Source: Terana coerulea
Lineage: Eukaryota; Basidiomycota; Agaricomycetes; Polyporales; Phanerochaetaceae
Direction: 5' to 3'
NCBI GenBank assembly: GCA_024811115.1
Contig: JAKOGH010000177.1
Coordinates: forward strand, 1-19,444
DNA: 19,444 nt
The notes below the pieces were generated by a model. The model was not told where the DNA came from. It was given only the letters and a program-made list of their open reading frames with translations, and searched no databases. Positions 1-8,158 of this stretch are shown piece by piece. How positions within the stretch are numbered: position 1 is the first letter of the stretch; every line of letters starts with the position of its first letter. The position numbers and the translations under genes are program-made.

Positions 1-330
1 AGCTGGAGCGTCGGTCTGCGTCTCGGGATATATATACCCCAGCCATGACGGGGACGCGTCTTCGACAGATGTGAGGGCTGCATCGCCGGCCGGGGCACCA
101 CCGAGCACGCCGGCTGTCACATCATCTCCATTTTCGGTCGAGGCTAGACATGCCAGACAGCATGCGCACCTGTCGCAGATATTTCGTGGTTAGTGGTCAA
201 CTAGCAACTTGAGACGTTCACACACCTAGAACACGGTAGATACAGGTGGTTTGCACTTGATAGAGCGAGGGAGAGGCAGCGGTCCGCGGCAGGGGAGAGC
301 GGCGGCCTTGGAGTCAGAGTCGGAAGCAGA
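1..330 (-). CDS. possible 3' part of a minus-strand gene leaving the window
   Basis: I do not recognise this gene. Read on the minus strand, an open frame runs off the left edge from about position 169, with a Gly/Ala/Asp-rich stretch (ENGDDVTAGVLGG...) ending in TQTDAPA at the edge. A convincing 56-nt intron precedes it at 225-170: it has a GTGTGTG donor, a CACTAAC branch point and a GCGACAG acceptor. The upstream exon stays open in the matching phase to about 330. It would be divergent from copy A, and a CAGCCTCC motif (525-532, minus orientation) followed by an AT-rich ATAATATA lies upstream, as it does on the far side of the other promoter modules. No domain is visible, so coding status is uncertain. 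Confidence 0.3.
170..225 (-). other. predicted 56-nt spliceosomal intron
   Basis: On the minus strand it begins GTGTGTGAA at 225, carries the branch-point-like CACTAAC and ends GCGACAG at 170. Length and motifs are typical of basidiomycete introns. It joins two open stretches in a compatible phase. Confidence 0.45.
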
Positions 331-524
331 GATCGACACGGAAGCAAATCGGAGGTCGCAAGCGGGTATCAGACTCGGATCAAACGCCACAAAGCTCTGG
401 TGATTAGCTCACACCCTGGCCTGTGCATCACTTGCGCAGATAGTCGAGCCCGACGCAACGCCGCAAAATGATTATGTGAGGAGTCCCATTAGCAGTATAT
501 TATGTGCAAGTGCAGCAGAAGGAG

Positions 525-692
525 GCTGTCCCGTTGCGCCGGGCGCGCCGACTCGGATAAGCGCCTACGCCGGGCGCAGAAGCTCCCGCTGAGCGATCGG
601 ATCGGGGCTAGCGCCTCGGTCATGCTTGTTGATTCCGAATAAACAGACCGCGACCAAGTCCCGTGCAGGGTCAGCCTCCAAACATATATAAG
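525..692. promoter_or_regulatory. palindromic, possibly bidirectional promoter module of copy A
   Basis: The imperfect palindrome GTTGATTCCGAATAAAC lies at 628-644, 40 nt upstream of a TATATAA box at 685-691. CAGCCTCC sits just before the TATA box (672-679), and its reverse complement GGAGGCTG lies at 525-532, so the module is roughly symmetrical. The sequence from about 525 to 645 aligns with the region upstream of copy B read on the minus strand, which supports real relatedness. The ATAAACA half-sites resemble forkhead-type motifs, but that is only a resemblance. Confidence 0.55.
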
Positions 693-756
693 CTAGGCCA
701 TTCTGGCTTGGAACAGACCAGAGCTTGCTCTCCTCCCTCCGTGACACCCCCTTCCA

Positions 757-1405
757 TACCCACCTACCGTTTATCGAGGCTCTCCTCACACTTCCTCCCG
801 TGTTCGTCCAGACTCTCCTTGTACTCCCATCTACCGTTTTATCGGAGGCTCTCCTCACCTTCCCTCCCATGTTCGTCAAGACTCTCTTTGTACACCCACC
901 TACCGTTTATTGAGGCTCCTCGCACTCCCTCCATCTGTTCGAGACTCTCCTTGTACACCCACCTACCGTTTATCGAGGCTCTCCTCACATCTCCTCCCGT
1001 GTTCGTCCAGACTCTCCTTGTACTCCCACCTACCGTTTATTGAGGCTCTCCTCCCCTCCCTCCCTCTGTTCGCCGACTCTGCTTGTACACCCACCTACCG
1101 TTTATCGAGGCTCTCCTCACACCTCCTCCCGTGTTCGTCCAGACTCTCTTTGTACACCCACCTACCGTTTATCGAGGCTCTCCTCACACCTCCTCCCGTG
1201 TTCGTCCAGACTCTCCTTGTACACCCACCTACCGTTTACTGAGGCTCCTCGCACTCCCTCCTTCTGTTTGTCGAGACTCTCCTTGTACACCCACCTACCG
1301 TTTATTGAGGCTCTCCTCGCCCTTCTCTCCCTCTGTTTTTCAGGACTCTCCTTGTACACCCACCTACCGTTTACTGAGGCTCTCCTCATATACCCTCCCT
1401 CATCG
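757..1405 (+). repeat. minisatellite, about ten 67-bp units
   Basis: The anchor ACCGTTTA recurs at 766, 833, 902, 965, 1032, 1097, 1164, 1231, 1297 and 1366, so the period is 63-69 bp. Each unit has CACCCACCTACCGTTTA, then GAGGCTCTCCTC, a C/T-rich block and GACTCTCCTTGTACAC. The plus strand is strongly pyrimidine-rich. A 67-bp unit is not a multiple of three, so any translation rotates through all three frames. Those frames are largely open. It occupies the leader exon of copy A. Confidence 0.95.
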
Positions 1406-1452
1406 TTTCGTGGCGGCTGTGGTTAGGTGCTTGCATGTCGACTGTTGCAAAT

Positions 1453-1620
1453 GTATTCTCGAATGGGGACGGCCGTCTGTGGTCGTCCTGGCACGGACCT
1501 CTACGCGGTCATTGAGACAAGTACTTCTCGAGGACGACCCTCGAGGACGAAACTAACTCGTGCCAAAGCTTCGATGTCCTTCTATAGTTTGCAACAATAG
1601 TATTTGATTGTATTCGCCAG
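1453..1620 (+). other. intron-like segment of copy A containing the ribozyme
   Basis: It runs from a weak donor (GTATTC) to TTTGATTGTATTCGCCAG. The last 50 nt and the following exon align with copy B, which also ends ATTCGCCAG. The length of 168 nt matches the other four copies (164-171). Confidence 0.5.
1456..1564 (+). ncRNA. HDV-like self-cleaving ribozyme, copy A
   Basis: The fold is a nested double pseudoknot. P1 is UCUCGA (1457-1462) with UUGAGA (1512-1517). A J1/2 hairpin pairs GGGACGGCC with GGUCGUCCU (1466-1474/1481-1489). P2 is GGCACG (1490-1495) with CGUGCC (1559-1564), six Watson-Crick pairs. P3 is GACC/GGUC closing the 7-nt loop UCUACGC (1500-1506). AAGUA (1519-1523) follows P1'. 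P4 is UUCUCGAGG/CCUCGAGGA (1525-1533/1539-1547). The predicted catalytic C is 1548, in C-GAAAC. L3 CU can pair with AG of AAGUA to give P1.1. The first nucleotide is U, not the usual G, and faces C, so activity may be reduced. Confidence 0.78.
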
Positions 1621-1904
1621 CTCCTTTCCACACACTGTCCGCCGTGTTCGTCTCATATGGGCCTTGGGTCGTATTTACCTGTCTTTTCTCTCGTGTTTCA
1701 ATCTCACAGTCCGCCGCGAGCCGAAGACAGTAATTGTAAGCTCAGGCAATGCTAGGCCATGCCAGGTCGTCCGACTGGCAGTCCACCGCAGGAGAGCTTC
1801 GCGAATGTAAAGAGGCCAGTATAGTGTCGGCCAGTCTGAGTCTCCATTGCCGTGCTCTTAGGTCACTGAACAACTTGCTGTGTGAGAAGGATCAGTACTC
1901 TTAG

Positions 1905-3984
1905 CCCGACAATATGGCAACAAGTGGCGGTCCTCTATAGAGCAGCCTATTTCTGCAGAACCTCCGTGGGGTATTGGGCGTCGGCAAACACTGGGTTTTT
2001 GGTCTGTGGATTTATGTACAACAGGGTGGGGACAGCACATCGGAGTGCATGCAGATGCCAACGACAAAGCGAAAAACGCCGGCAAGCCCGGAGCGATAGA
2101 TGGAATGGTGGAGGGTCTTAAGGGCGTGGGCGATTGAGTTTGGTCTTAAAGGAGGCGATTCGAAACGTGGGAGGATAGGGAGGCGAGTTGGCCATGAACA
2201 CAGAAATTCGCATGGTCGAAACCCCGAAAGGTAGTTTCGCCTCTGTTGGAACCAAACGACTCCGGTACAGGCTTGCTCATAGGCAAAGTCGGGGGCGTCA
2301 CGGAAAAGGGTCTTCGGGCGGTTGGCAACGCGTGGTCGTTCGGCTGAGGGATGGTCATGCACAGGATCTGAGGGGAGTGCGAGCTCGAGACGCGGCAGAG
2401 GACGACAATGCGCAGCGCAGATACTTCATGCGTTCAGGCATGACGCCAAGATGCAGAGTTTTGGTGCACAAAAGCTGGAATAGGTGTGAAGAGTACGGGG
2501 AGGGGAAATCAGGTCAGTCGATAACGTGAGGGGGAGGGGGTACGTTGACAAAAAGCGACCTTAGGAGAGGCAGAGTTGAAAGGTGGGGATTGCGGGTATG
2601 TTCGTGTCCGAAAGCGCTTGAGCGTCGAACTGTTCGCTGGGCGGAGAACCCGGGGTTTACAGTTCCGATCACTGGCAGTTCGCGGCGCAGCGGCGGTGCT
2701 GCGCTGCACGGCGACGAGGACGAGAAGCTCGGCGTCGGCAAGGGGCGGGACCTCAGGTCTCCAGACTTAGCATGTCGATCTGTGATCAGGATTTGTTCTC
2801 GATGTGCGGTATTGGGCTGACGGTGTTCTACGTGTGATCAACGTTGCCAGGGAATAAACTTGCGATGTAGATCTACAGACGGCACAAAGTTAGCGACCGG
2901 ATGGGAATCCGAGTCGTTAGAGCAGACACGAAGCTGAGAGCTTACCCGACGCGCCAGCTATCACCGATCGATGATTCCTCCCATTATCCTTGGCAAACGC
3001 ATGATGCTGTGACGGTGGCACGTCTCCATAATCCACATCGCTCGAAGCTTTAGACAGAAAGTATTACTCACCGTGATTTGCCGTACAATTACTACCGTTG
3101 GGTTGCGGAGGGCTATGTTGTGGTCGCCGTGTACAGAGTCAGGACCGTCCGCGATAGGTAACGTCGTCGGGGAGCAACGGAGACTGAACCCAACTCACCG
3201 CTGCCTCGGCCAAGTTTTGAACTGTACACATTGCTATTCCACAGCAATGGCGTCATGAGCATCGACGTATAAGCATGCATGAGTGCAGCTGGCGCACCTG
3301 AGGCCCAAATTCTTGCGACTGTCCTCAGCTTAAACCAGATACAAACACTAAAAACTCCCATACGGCCATGTCTCCATCTCAAATCGCGCACAGCAGCCCT
3401 TTCTTGCTGCGGTCATCTCAGAGCCTAGGCACAGCCGTCCGCGCGAGGTCGCCAGAGGTAGACTGCCAGTCGACGTTGCTATTAATCACGACTTGAGTGG
3501 TGCCCGAGGAATGTCGTATAGTCTACGACGCAAGTGGTAGCGTGCTTGAGAGACAGTCCGGAGCCACTGGCAGCGATTCAGGAACTGGACATGGAGGAAG
3601 GGAACAAGGGCCGGATGGCATTGGCGCCCATCTTCGCGACTTGCTCTCGACCGTAATTATCTCTCCCGCCTCGCGTCTGACGAGGTCCCAGTACTTCTCT
3701 CTTTCATCGTCATCACAATATAAGAGCACTCGGGAGCAAAAGGCATGTCGTGAGTGTAAAGCATGTTTTCAGTGGTGTGTCGCAACAGTCGGAGGCTGAT
3801 TTTCTCCTTCTGAGCAGGGACCGTGACTGCCGCGGCGGGCGAGCGTACCTCGCATCCGCGAATTGTTCCGAATATTGCTCCATCGGATATATGTGCAGAT
3901 GATTGAAGTATATGCACGTGTGCGTACTCGAAGGTGCGTCTTCACACAGCCAGTTACTATTTCTCAGCAGAATTGAAATTCTTT
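1905..3984. other. no recognisable gene between copies A and B
   Basis: I see only short overlapping open frames here, none with a recognisable domain, consistent codon pattern or well-placed introns. About 2140-2520 is purine-rich on the plus strand. About 3490-3800 has a 100-codon Ser/Gly-rich plus-strand frame without any motif. Remnants of the 3' ends of copies A and B could lie here, but I cannot show it. Confidence 0.5.
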
Positions 3985-4499
3985 TCAGGTTATACCGTGG
4001 CGTGCCTCAACGTATGCTATCCCACGGACGTAAGATGCGCATATTGCACGATTCCTGACTCTGTCGCTCAGTCGAAGAAGAGCAGCCTCCCACGCCGGCA
4101 GGTACTTGGTCAGCTCACAATACAACCATCCAAGAGAGGTGTACTTAGCTGCTAATCGGTCTGCGGATATAACGTACGCCTGCCGCTTGTTGCTATTTTC
4201 ACGCTGAGGGGACTGACTTTTCTTTCTGACAGCAACTCTCCACTGGTCAGGGAACCGAGAGCGCAATGATAAAGACGCAGACTGGCCGACGCCAATACTT
4301 GCCTCTTCACGAAGCTCTCGTGCGATGGGCTGCAGGATGAGTCAGTTGAACTGGCTGGCCTTAGCATTGCCTCGACTTCCAATGACTGTGTTTGGCCCCT
4401 GGCCAGGAATCATAATGTTGGAACGCGAGAGAGAACTAAGGTAATACAACCTCACGGTCGTTTGAGAAGGACACGGCTCACGAGAATTGTGGAAAGGAG

Positions 4500-4670
4500 C
4501 TGGCGAATATGAGCAAAATCTATTTTTGCATTGCAAGCTATGGAAGTACACTGGAGCTTTGGCACGAGTTAGTTTCGTCCTCGGGGTCGGACCCGAAGAG
4601 TACTCGTCCCGGCGACCGCGAAGAGGTCGTACCAGGGCAGCGACAAGTGGCTGCCCTCCGCCGAGAATAC
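4500..4670 (-). other. intron-like segment of copy B containing the ribozyme
   Basis: It starts GTATTC at 4670 and ends TTTTGCTCATATTCGCCAG at 4500, 171 nt. The acceptor side is nearly the same as in copy A. The donor is weak. Confidence 0.5.
4561..4667 (-). ncRNA. HDV-like self-cleaving ribozyme, copy B
   Basis: All pairs are on the minus strand. P1 is UCUCGGC (4666-4660) with GCCGGGA (4613-4607), 7 bp with one U-G. The J1/2 hairpin is AGGGCAGC/GCUGCCCU, 8 perfect pairs. P2 is GGUAC (4633-4629) with GUGCC (4565-4561). P3 is GACC/GGUC closing loop UCUUCGC (4624-4618). GAGUA (4605-4601) follows P1'. P4 is UCUUCGGG/CCCGAGGA. The catalytic C is the complement of 4577, followed by GAAAC. Relative to copy A, pairs in P1, P2, P4 and the J1/2 hairpin change in a compensated way. 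Position 1 is U facing C, as in A. Confidence 0.78.
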
Positions 4671-4774
4671 ATTGGAGCGAGGACAACAGGCGGAGTATCT
4701 ACAGAGACCGGGCTACGACCACACACGGGGCGTCCCCCGCAGTGACACACACTGGAACCTTGACAAGAAAGCAG

Positions 4775-5260
4775 GACGCCGAGGGCGAAACCTGAGAGAA
4801 AAATACTGGACAGCGATGGACGACAAGGCGAACCTTGACGCAGGGCGAACCCCAGAACACCACCGCCAGCCTGAACGAAGGGCGAGCCCTGAGAGAGAGG
4901 AAGTGGCATACAGCGGACGCCAGGGCGAACCCCAACGCAGGGCGAACCCCTAAACCACCAACGCCTACCCCGATAAAGGGCGAACCCTAGAACAGAGTCA
5001 GTGGCGTATAGCGGACGCCGAGGCGAACCCCGACGCAGGGCGAACCCCAAGCCGCCGACACCACCGTTGACGAAGGGCAAACCCTGAGAAGAAACAACTG
5101 GCGAATGATGGACGTCAAGGCGAACCCTGACGCAGGGCGAACCCCAGACCACCACCGCCGGCCTCGATGAAGGGCGAACCCTGAGAGAAAAGGAACAACA
5201 TACAGCAGACGTCGAGGCGAACCCCGACGCAGGGCGAACCCCGAGAGAGAAGGGAGGAAG
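4775..5260 (-). repeat. minisatellite, about five 97-bp units
   Basis: On the plus strand GGCGAAC starts the units at 4827, 4924, 5022, 5119 and 5216, giving periods of 97-98 bp. Each unit has three GGCGAACCC-type submotifs, so there is an internal sub-repeat. The period is one more than a multiple of three, and the minus strand is nearly stop-free in all frames, so a repeat protein would cycle its frame. It occupies the leader exon of copy B and is unrelated in sequence to the copy A minisatellite. Confidence 0.93.
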
Positions 5261-5318
5261 GGGGTATCGCGGCGGTGAGAGGTGCACTCTGGCTCTTCAA
5301 CAGCAGAACAGGGCTCTG

Positions 5319-5467
5319 CTTTATACAGTGTGTGGCGGGCAGTCACGAGACTGTCAGCCGCGGTATGTTTATTCACAATAAACAAGATCATCGCCCTAGG
5401 CTCGATCAAAGCCGTTCGGCCTCGGCGCTTCAATCGGCCGACCTCGGCATACGCCGGCTGCATCCTC
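5319..5467. promoter_or_regulatory. palindromic promoter between copy B and the BTB gene
   Basis: The palindrome GTTTATTCACAATAAAC is at 5367-5383. On the minus side a TATAAAG box (5325-5319) lies 41 nt away. On the plus side CATCCTCCAACCTCC begins about 75-80 nt away, resembling the CAGCCTCC block at the far side of the other modules. The BTB start codon is at 5498. The geometry matches copies A and C. Confidence 0.55.
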
Positions 5468-6458
5468 CAACCTCCTCTCATCAACGCCGGGCTGCGAATG
5501 TTTGCGCATACACCAAGGTATGGCGTCCGTGCCTTATATTCCGCACGCGCTTATGCTCACCATCGTTCAAAGGGTGACCAAGTGGTGGCACGGTGCGGAC
5601 AGCTCGGGCGAGCGTTGTGGCGTTTGATTCGCAGCCCGACCAGGCTCTCCTCCACCAAGTCCAGATTTCAAGTCCTCCAAGCGCCACCTGTCCATTCAAC
5701 CATCTTAGGCGGCATCCTTGCCTCTGTTCACCCGCATGTGCCAAATACCGTCCTAGACGACCTTCCACATGCCATACAGCTCTGCCGCACTCTCTCAGAT
5801 CTTAGCATGCCTCATGTGCTCTCCTGCGTTGCGCTACAGGTCGTCAAGCTCGCATTCCCGTGCCCCTATCTTATATTTGTCATCGCCGTCCCCGCCGGAT
5901 TGCAGGATATCGCTCGCCTCGTTTTTTGCAGCACTCTTGCTGACGCATTTTCATCCAACCACATAATGAACTACACCCCTGAATTACACTAAGATCGGCG
6001 GTCCGAAGATGGAGGTTGCTGAGATCTCTGGTATCCTTGCCCATCGGACGGCGCCCTCGTCGGCCGCCAGCCGCATCCTCGGCATCCACCCTGAGCGCAA
6101 GGAAAATTGTGCGCACGCAATCGTGACTCTCTCTCGCTCGTGCGGCGCGCTTTCTGCACTGGCTCGCTGCGCGGCGAACTACTCACAACGTGAACCGGGC
6201 TCGGTGACCATCAAGCTACACGGGAGCGACCTGAACTTGAAGGCGCCGCGGTGGTTCGAGGGGTACGCAAGAGCGCTGTGCAACAGGCTGAGGGCACGTC
6301 CGACTGGACAAACGATCGCCGGGCCGGACGTCTTCGAGAGCGTGACGACGGAGGCGCAGGTGAGGGCGCACTGCGCTGCGTGTGCCGATGACGTCTGCGC
6401 GGACCTACTGACGTTGCATGTCGCCGTCTGCGAGACAGTCGACAGGGCTGTCAAAGCC

Positions 6459-6510
6459 GTGCGTGATTCGCTTTCATGCTCTCACCGTGTGACTAACATC
6501 ACGTCGATAG
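6459..6510 (+). other. predicted 52-nt intron of the BTB gene
   Basis: GTGCGTG donor, GACTAACATC branch point, GTCGATAG acceptor. It joins the exons in phase 0 between VKA and VELDW. Confidence 0.7.
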
Positions 6511-6582
6511 GTTGAGCTAGACTGGACATATCTGGAGGAGGAACAATCCGAGTTTGATGACTACATCAGGTTCTATCGCAAG

Positions 6583-6636
6583 GTATGTGCGCCTGCCGCT
6601 TTGCACGACACCCACTGTACTTATGCGTATGTCTAG
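6583..6636 (+). other. predicted 54-nt intron of the BTB gene
   Basis: GTATGTGC donor and ATGTCTAG acceptor. It joins IRFYRK to PKTHRGVICL in phase 0, and the last exon ends at TAA 6703-6705. Confidence 0.65.
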
Positions 6637-6705
6637 CCTAAGACTCACCGCGGCGTGATTTGCTTGAGTGGAGAGAAGAATACAGTCTCATCCTATCCTA
6701 CATAA

Positions 6706-7150
6706 CGTTCCTTTCTATTCGGCCTTCTCTTACTACAGCATATTGCATGCATGTATTGGATCGTCTCTGTTTTACTGAGCTTACCTTCCGTACACACTTA
6801 CAGTGCTTCTATCCTCATATGTATCATCGGCGATATCGGACCTAGAAAAACCGGCACCGTCAGAGGCATACGTGGACCCACAACAGCGGAAGCAGAATAT
6901 ATGCATGCGACGACGGATCAACGCGCGAGGAAGCTCGTCTGGGCATATGCGGAGACGGAAAGGTTCACCGGTGACTGTGTCCTCCCCTCATAGCGCAAGC
7001 TGAGGTGCGTGTCCTTTCTGCGCTCAGTGTCACTAAATCGGCTCACGTCATACACTGCGCTGTAGCATTCACCATTCATTAATGTCCGAGACTGGGGATA
7101 TTTAATGTAACGGATAGCACGTCAAACATGTACAGTAACCTGGCCGACTA
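6706..7150. other. no gene recognised; possible far 3' remnant of copy C
   Basis: No domain is visible. The plus-strand stretch 6840-7000 shares CGG-ACCG-CAGAGGC, GACCCACAAC and ACGGATCAA blocks in the same order with 12670-12790, which lies at the matching end of the degraded sixth copy. An 84-codon basic plus-strand frame at 7128-7382 has no motif and overlaps copy C in the opposite direction. Confidence 0.4.
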
Positions 7151-7338
7151 CGATACAAAGGCAACCTGCGAACTCGATCACGTCCAGCGCGACTTGTGGG
7201 ATGTTGTGCATACAGCGAGAAACTCCAAGAGTCATGGATGTGACATCGCAAAGCGGAGGCTGGTGATGCAAGCCAGCAAGAGATTGAGAAGAAACCAAGT
7301 GAAGCGCACCTGCGGTACTTCGCCAGGAGCTGAAGGCA

Positions 7339-7503
7339 CTACACGGGCGTTAGCAGTGGACCAACGAAAGAATGAGATTTAGGTGCTGGTTGGTTTCGCT
7401 CCCGGTCGGCGGGAAGACTACGGGAGCTACTTGTCCCGAGGGCCGCGAAGAGGCCGCACCAGGACCGACGTCGCCTCGACGCCCGCCCTCCCTCGGGACT
7501 TAC
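7339..7503 (-). other. intron of copy C containing the ribozyme
   Basis: 165 nt with consensus donor GTAAGT at 7503, CTAAC branch point and GTGTAG acceptor at 7339. This is the strongest donor among the five copies. Confidence 0.6.
7382..7499 (-). ncRNA. HDV-like self-cleaving ribozyme, copy C (cleanest fold)
   Basis: On the minus strand, G1 is at 7499. P1 GUCCCGAG pairs with CUCGGGAC (7440-7433), 8 perfect pairs. The J1/2 hairpin of about 12 bp closes a 3-nt loop. P2 is GGUGC (7460-7456) with GCACC (7386-7382). P3 is GGCC/GGCC closing loop UCUUCGC (7451-7445). AAGUA (7432-7428) follows P1'. P4 is CUCCCG/CGGGAG. The catalytic C, the complement of 7398, precedes GAAAC. The CU of L3 can pair with AG of AAGUA (P1.1). 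All predicted key elements are present, so this copy should be active. Cleavage is predicted between GUAA and GUCC, 4 nt into the intron. Confidence 0.85.
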
Positions 7504-7983
7504 CTAATTGCCGAGCTCTTGCGCTCTCTTGCGGAACCACCAGTGCCAGGATCGCATGCTGAGTTTTGCCCATCGTCTTCTACATCGCGGTTGAGGCGGA
7601 ATCGTAAGTCTTCTTGTCTTCTGATCTTCTATGGTGGCCATCCGGCACTGGTCGTGGCTGTAGCGTTGACTGTCGGCTGTGAACAGAGGAATCAGAGCGT
7701 ACACCCTGACCGCGCACCTTGCCCTTGCGTGGGCCTGCCTGAGAGAAGGGGTGAGGTGCCACTCCTCTCAGGCAGGCACCGACACATACGCCAGCCTACG
7801 CGTATCACTGTATGAAGGGCGACTGAGGCTGCCGCGTTGGGAGCGGGTGTCGATGGTCTTCACCTGCGAGAGTCTTGCTGCTCAGTGTCCCACAGACAGC
7901 CTCCAGCGATCTGGACGGTGGCGGTGCGCAGATGAGGGAGGCTAATCAAGAGGAATAACGAAGAGAAAGCGAAGAGTGGGGGC

Positions 7984-8128
7984 ATTTATACGGTCGGAGG
8001 CTCCTGGCTGACGGTGGACGTGACCTTGTTTATTCTGAATAAACGAAACTGTGCCCGCCGCCAGCCTCACGTGGCGCCCGTCAGCCTCACACTTCACTGT
8101 GACATAGGTCAGTGACAACCAGCCTCCG
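7984..8128. promoter_or_regulatory. shared head-to-head promoter of copies C and D, left part
   Basis: The near-perfect palindrome GTTTATTCTGAATAAAC lies at 8028-8044. The TATAAAT box of copy C (minus, 7990-7984) is 37 nt away. The other side carries CAGCCTCACACTTCACTGTGACA and ends CCAGCCTCCG at 8128. The same block directly precedes the TATA box of copy E (13263-13326). The missing right part (TCCGGCAGTATAAATG) is found at 10161, beyond the inserted transposon. Removing the insert puts the two TATA boxes about 145 nt apart. Confidence 0.7.
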
Positions 8129-8158
8129 CACTGCGGGTAGTAGATCTGATATTTAAAA

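Larger units (their letters stand above)
685..1904 (+). pseudogene. copy A of the ribozyme-bearing gene family (decayed)
   Basis: By alignment with copies B and E this looks like a multi-exon gene. The TATA box is at 685 and the leader exon, to about 1452, is almost entirely a 67-bp minisatellite. A 168-nt intron-like segment (1453-1620) carries the ribozyme. Exon 2 starts at 1621 (CTCCTTTCCACA, shared with B). The second intron ends CTCACAG at 1709, but its donor is lost (TTGGGT where B has GTGAGG). Exon 3 spans 1710-1735 (REPKTVI), followed by a 46-nt intron at 1736-1781 (GTAAGC...CTGGCAG). Exon 4 reads STAGELRECKEASIVSAS and stops at TAG 1902-1904, where B continues for about 80 more codons. 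The function is unknown. The lost donor and early stop suggest a pseudogene. A mobile element or repeat carrying these parts is the alternative. Confidence 0.5.
3985..5325 (-). pseudogene. copy B of the ribozyme-bearing gene family; best preserved 3' exons
   Basis: On the minus strand the TATA box is at 5325-5319 and the leader exon to about 4671 is mostly a 97-bp minisatellite, readable for some 249 codons (repeated GFALRRGSP-like segments). The ribozyme intron is 4670-4500. Exon 2 is 4499-4456, intron 2 is 4455-4399 (57 nt, GTGAGG...GGCCAG), and exon 3 is 4398-4381 (PNTVI). Intron 3 is 4380-4330, with donor GG instead of GT but a good CTGAC branch point and CTGCAG end. Exon 4 (4329-3985) is about 114 codons: it begins PIARELREEASIGVGQSAS, then reads RFPDQWRVAVRKKSQSP, and is rich in Arg/Lys/Leu and probably helical. 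Copy A shares the start of exon 4. No known domain is recognised. I cannot make one continuous frame through exons 1-2, so it is listed as a pseudogene. Confidence 0.5.
5498..6705 (+). pseudogene. BTB/POZ-domain protein, frameshifted
   Basis: BTB proteins of this type are expanded in Agaricomycetes; roles are mostly unknown (protein-protein interaction, possible ubiquitin-ligase adaptors). The proposed start ATG 5498 is followed by a 55-nt intron (5518-5572). A damaged BTB core follows: a FDSQPD segment near 5630, then VLDDLPHAIQLCRTLSDL and MPHVL near 5750-5815, and GLQDIARL ... IMNYTPELH near 5895-5990. The post-BTB region is intact from 6009: RSCGALSALARC, APRWFEGYARALCNRLRARP, and the Cys-rich segment HCAACADDVCADLL. 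It ends through exons 6511-6582 (VELDWTYLEEEQSEFDDYIR) and 6637-6705, with introns 6459-6510 and 6583-6636. Frame changes in the BTB core and a stop near 5990 break it, unless further introns repair this. It is divergent from copy B. Confidence 0.7.
7150..7990 (-). pseudogene. copy C of the ribozyme-bearing gene family
   Basis: The minus-strand TATA box (7990-7984) is followed by a leader with CCTCTTGATTAGCCTCCC, closely matching D and E. Exon 1 ends with WFRKRAQELGN. The matching D and E exons end RKRAEELVNQ and RKRAEELSNQ, so the final CAG became TAG (stop, 7506-7504) exactly at the donor. The ribozyme intron is 7503-7339, with a strong GTAAGT donor and a CTGCTAAC branch point 7 nt before GTGTAG. 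Downstream exons are unclear. The function is unknown. Codons before the conserved end are not related to D and E. C is head-to-head with D. Confidence 0.5.

Noticed and set aside
757..1405. CRISPR array
   Set aside because: Units are contiguous, imperfect tandem repeats without unique spacers, and the context is eukaryotic.
1456..1564. The conserved structured RNA as a tRNA, tRNA-derived SINE or hammerhead ribozyme
   Set aside because: There is a 7-nt loop, but no acceptor/T-arm arrangement or TTCRANY loop. The hammerhead core CUGANGA is absent although GAAA is present. The crossing of P1 and P2 fits only an HDV-like topology.
2216..2330. A further ribozyme around GGCGAAACTACC on the minus strand
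   Set aside because: Only the GCGAAAC core is present. No P1/P2 partners or UCUUCGC-type loop could be found at the right distances.
3497..3799. 100-codon plus-strand frame as a gene
   Set aside because: Low-complexity Ser/Gly composition, no motif, no supporting introns and overlapping frames on the other strand.
7382..7560. Ribozyme G1 as the 5' end of a non-LTR retrotransposon
   Set aside because: Sequence upstream of G1 (CGCAAGAGAG...GAGCTC) is shared between C and D/E, so the family extends past the cleavage site. No reverse transcriptase follows.
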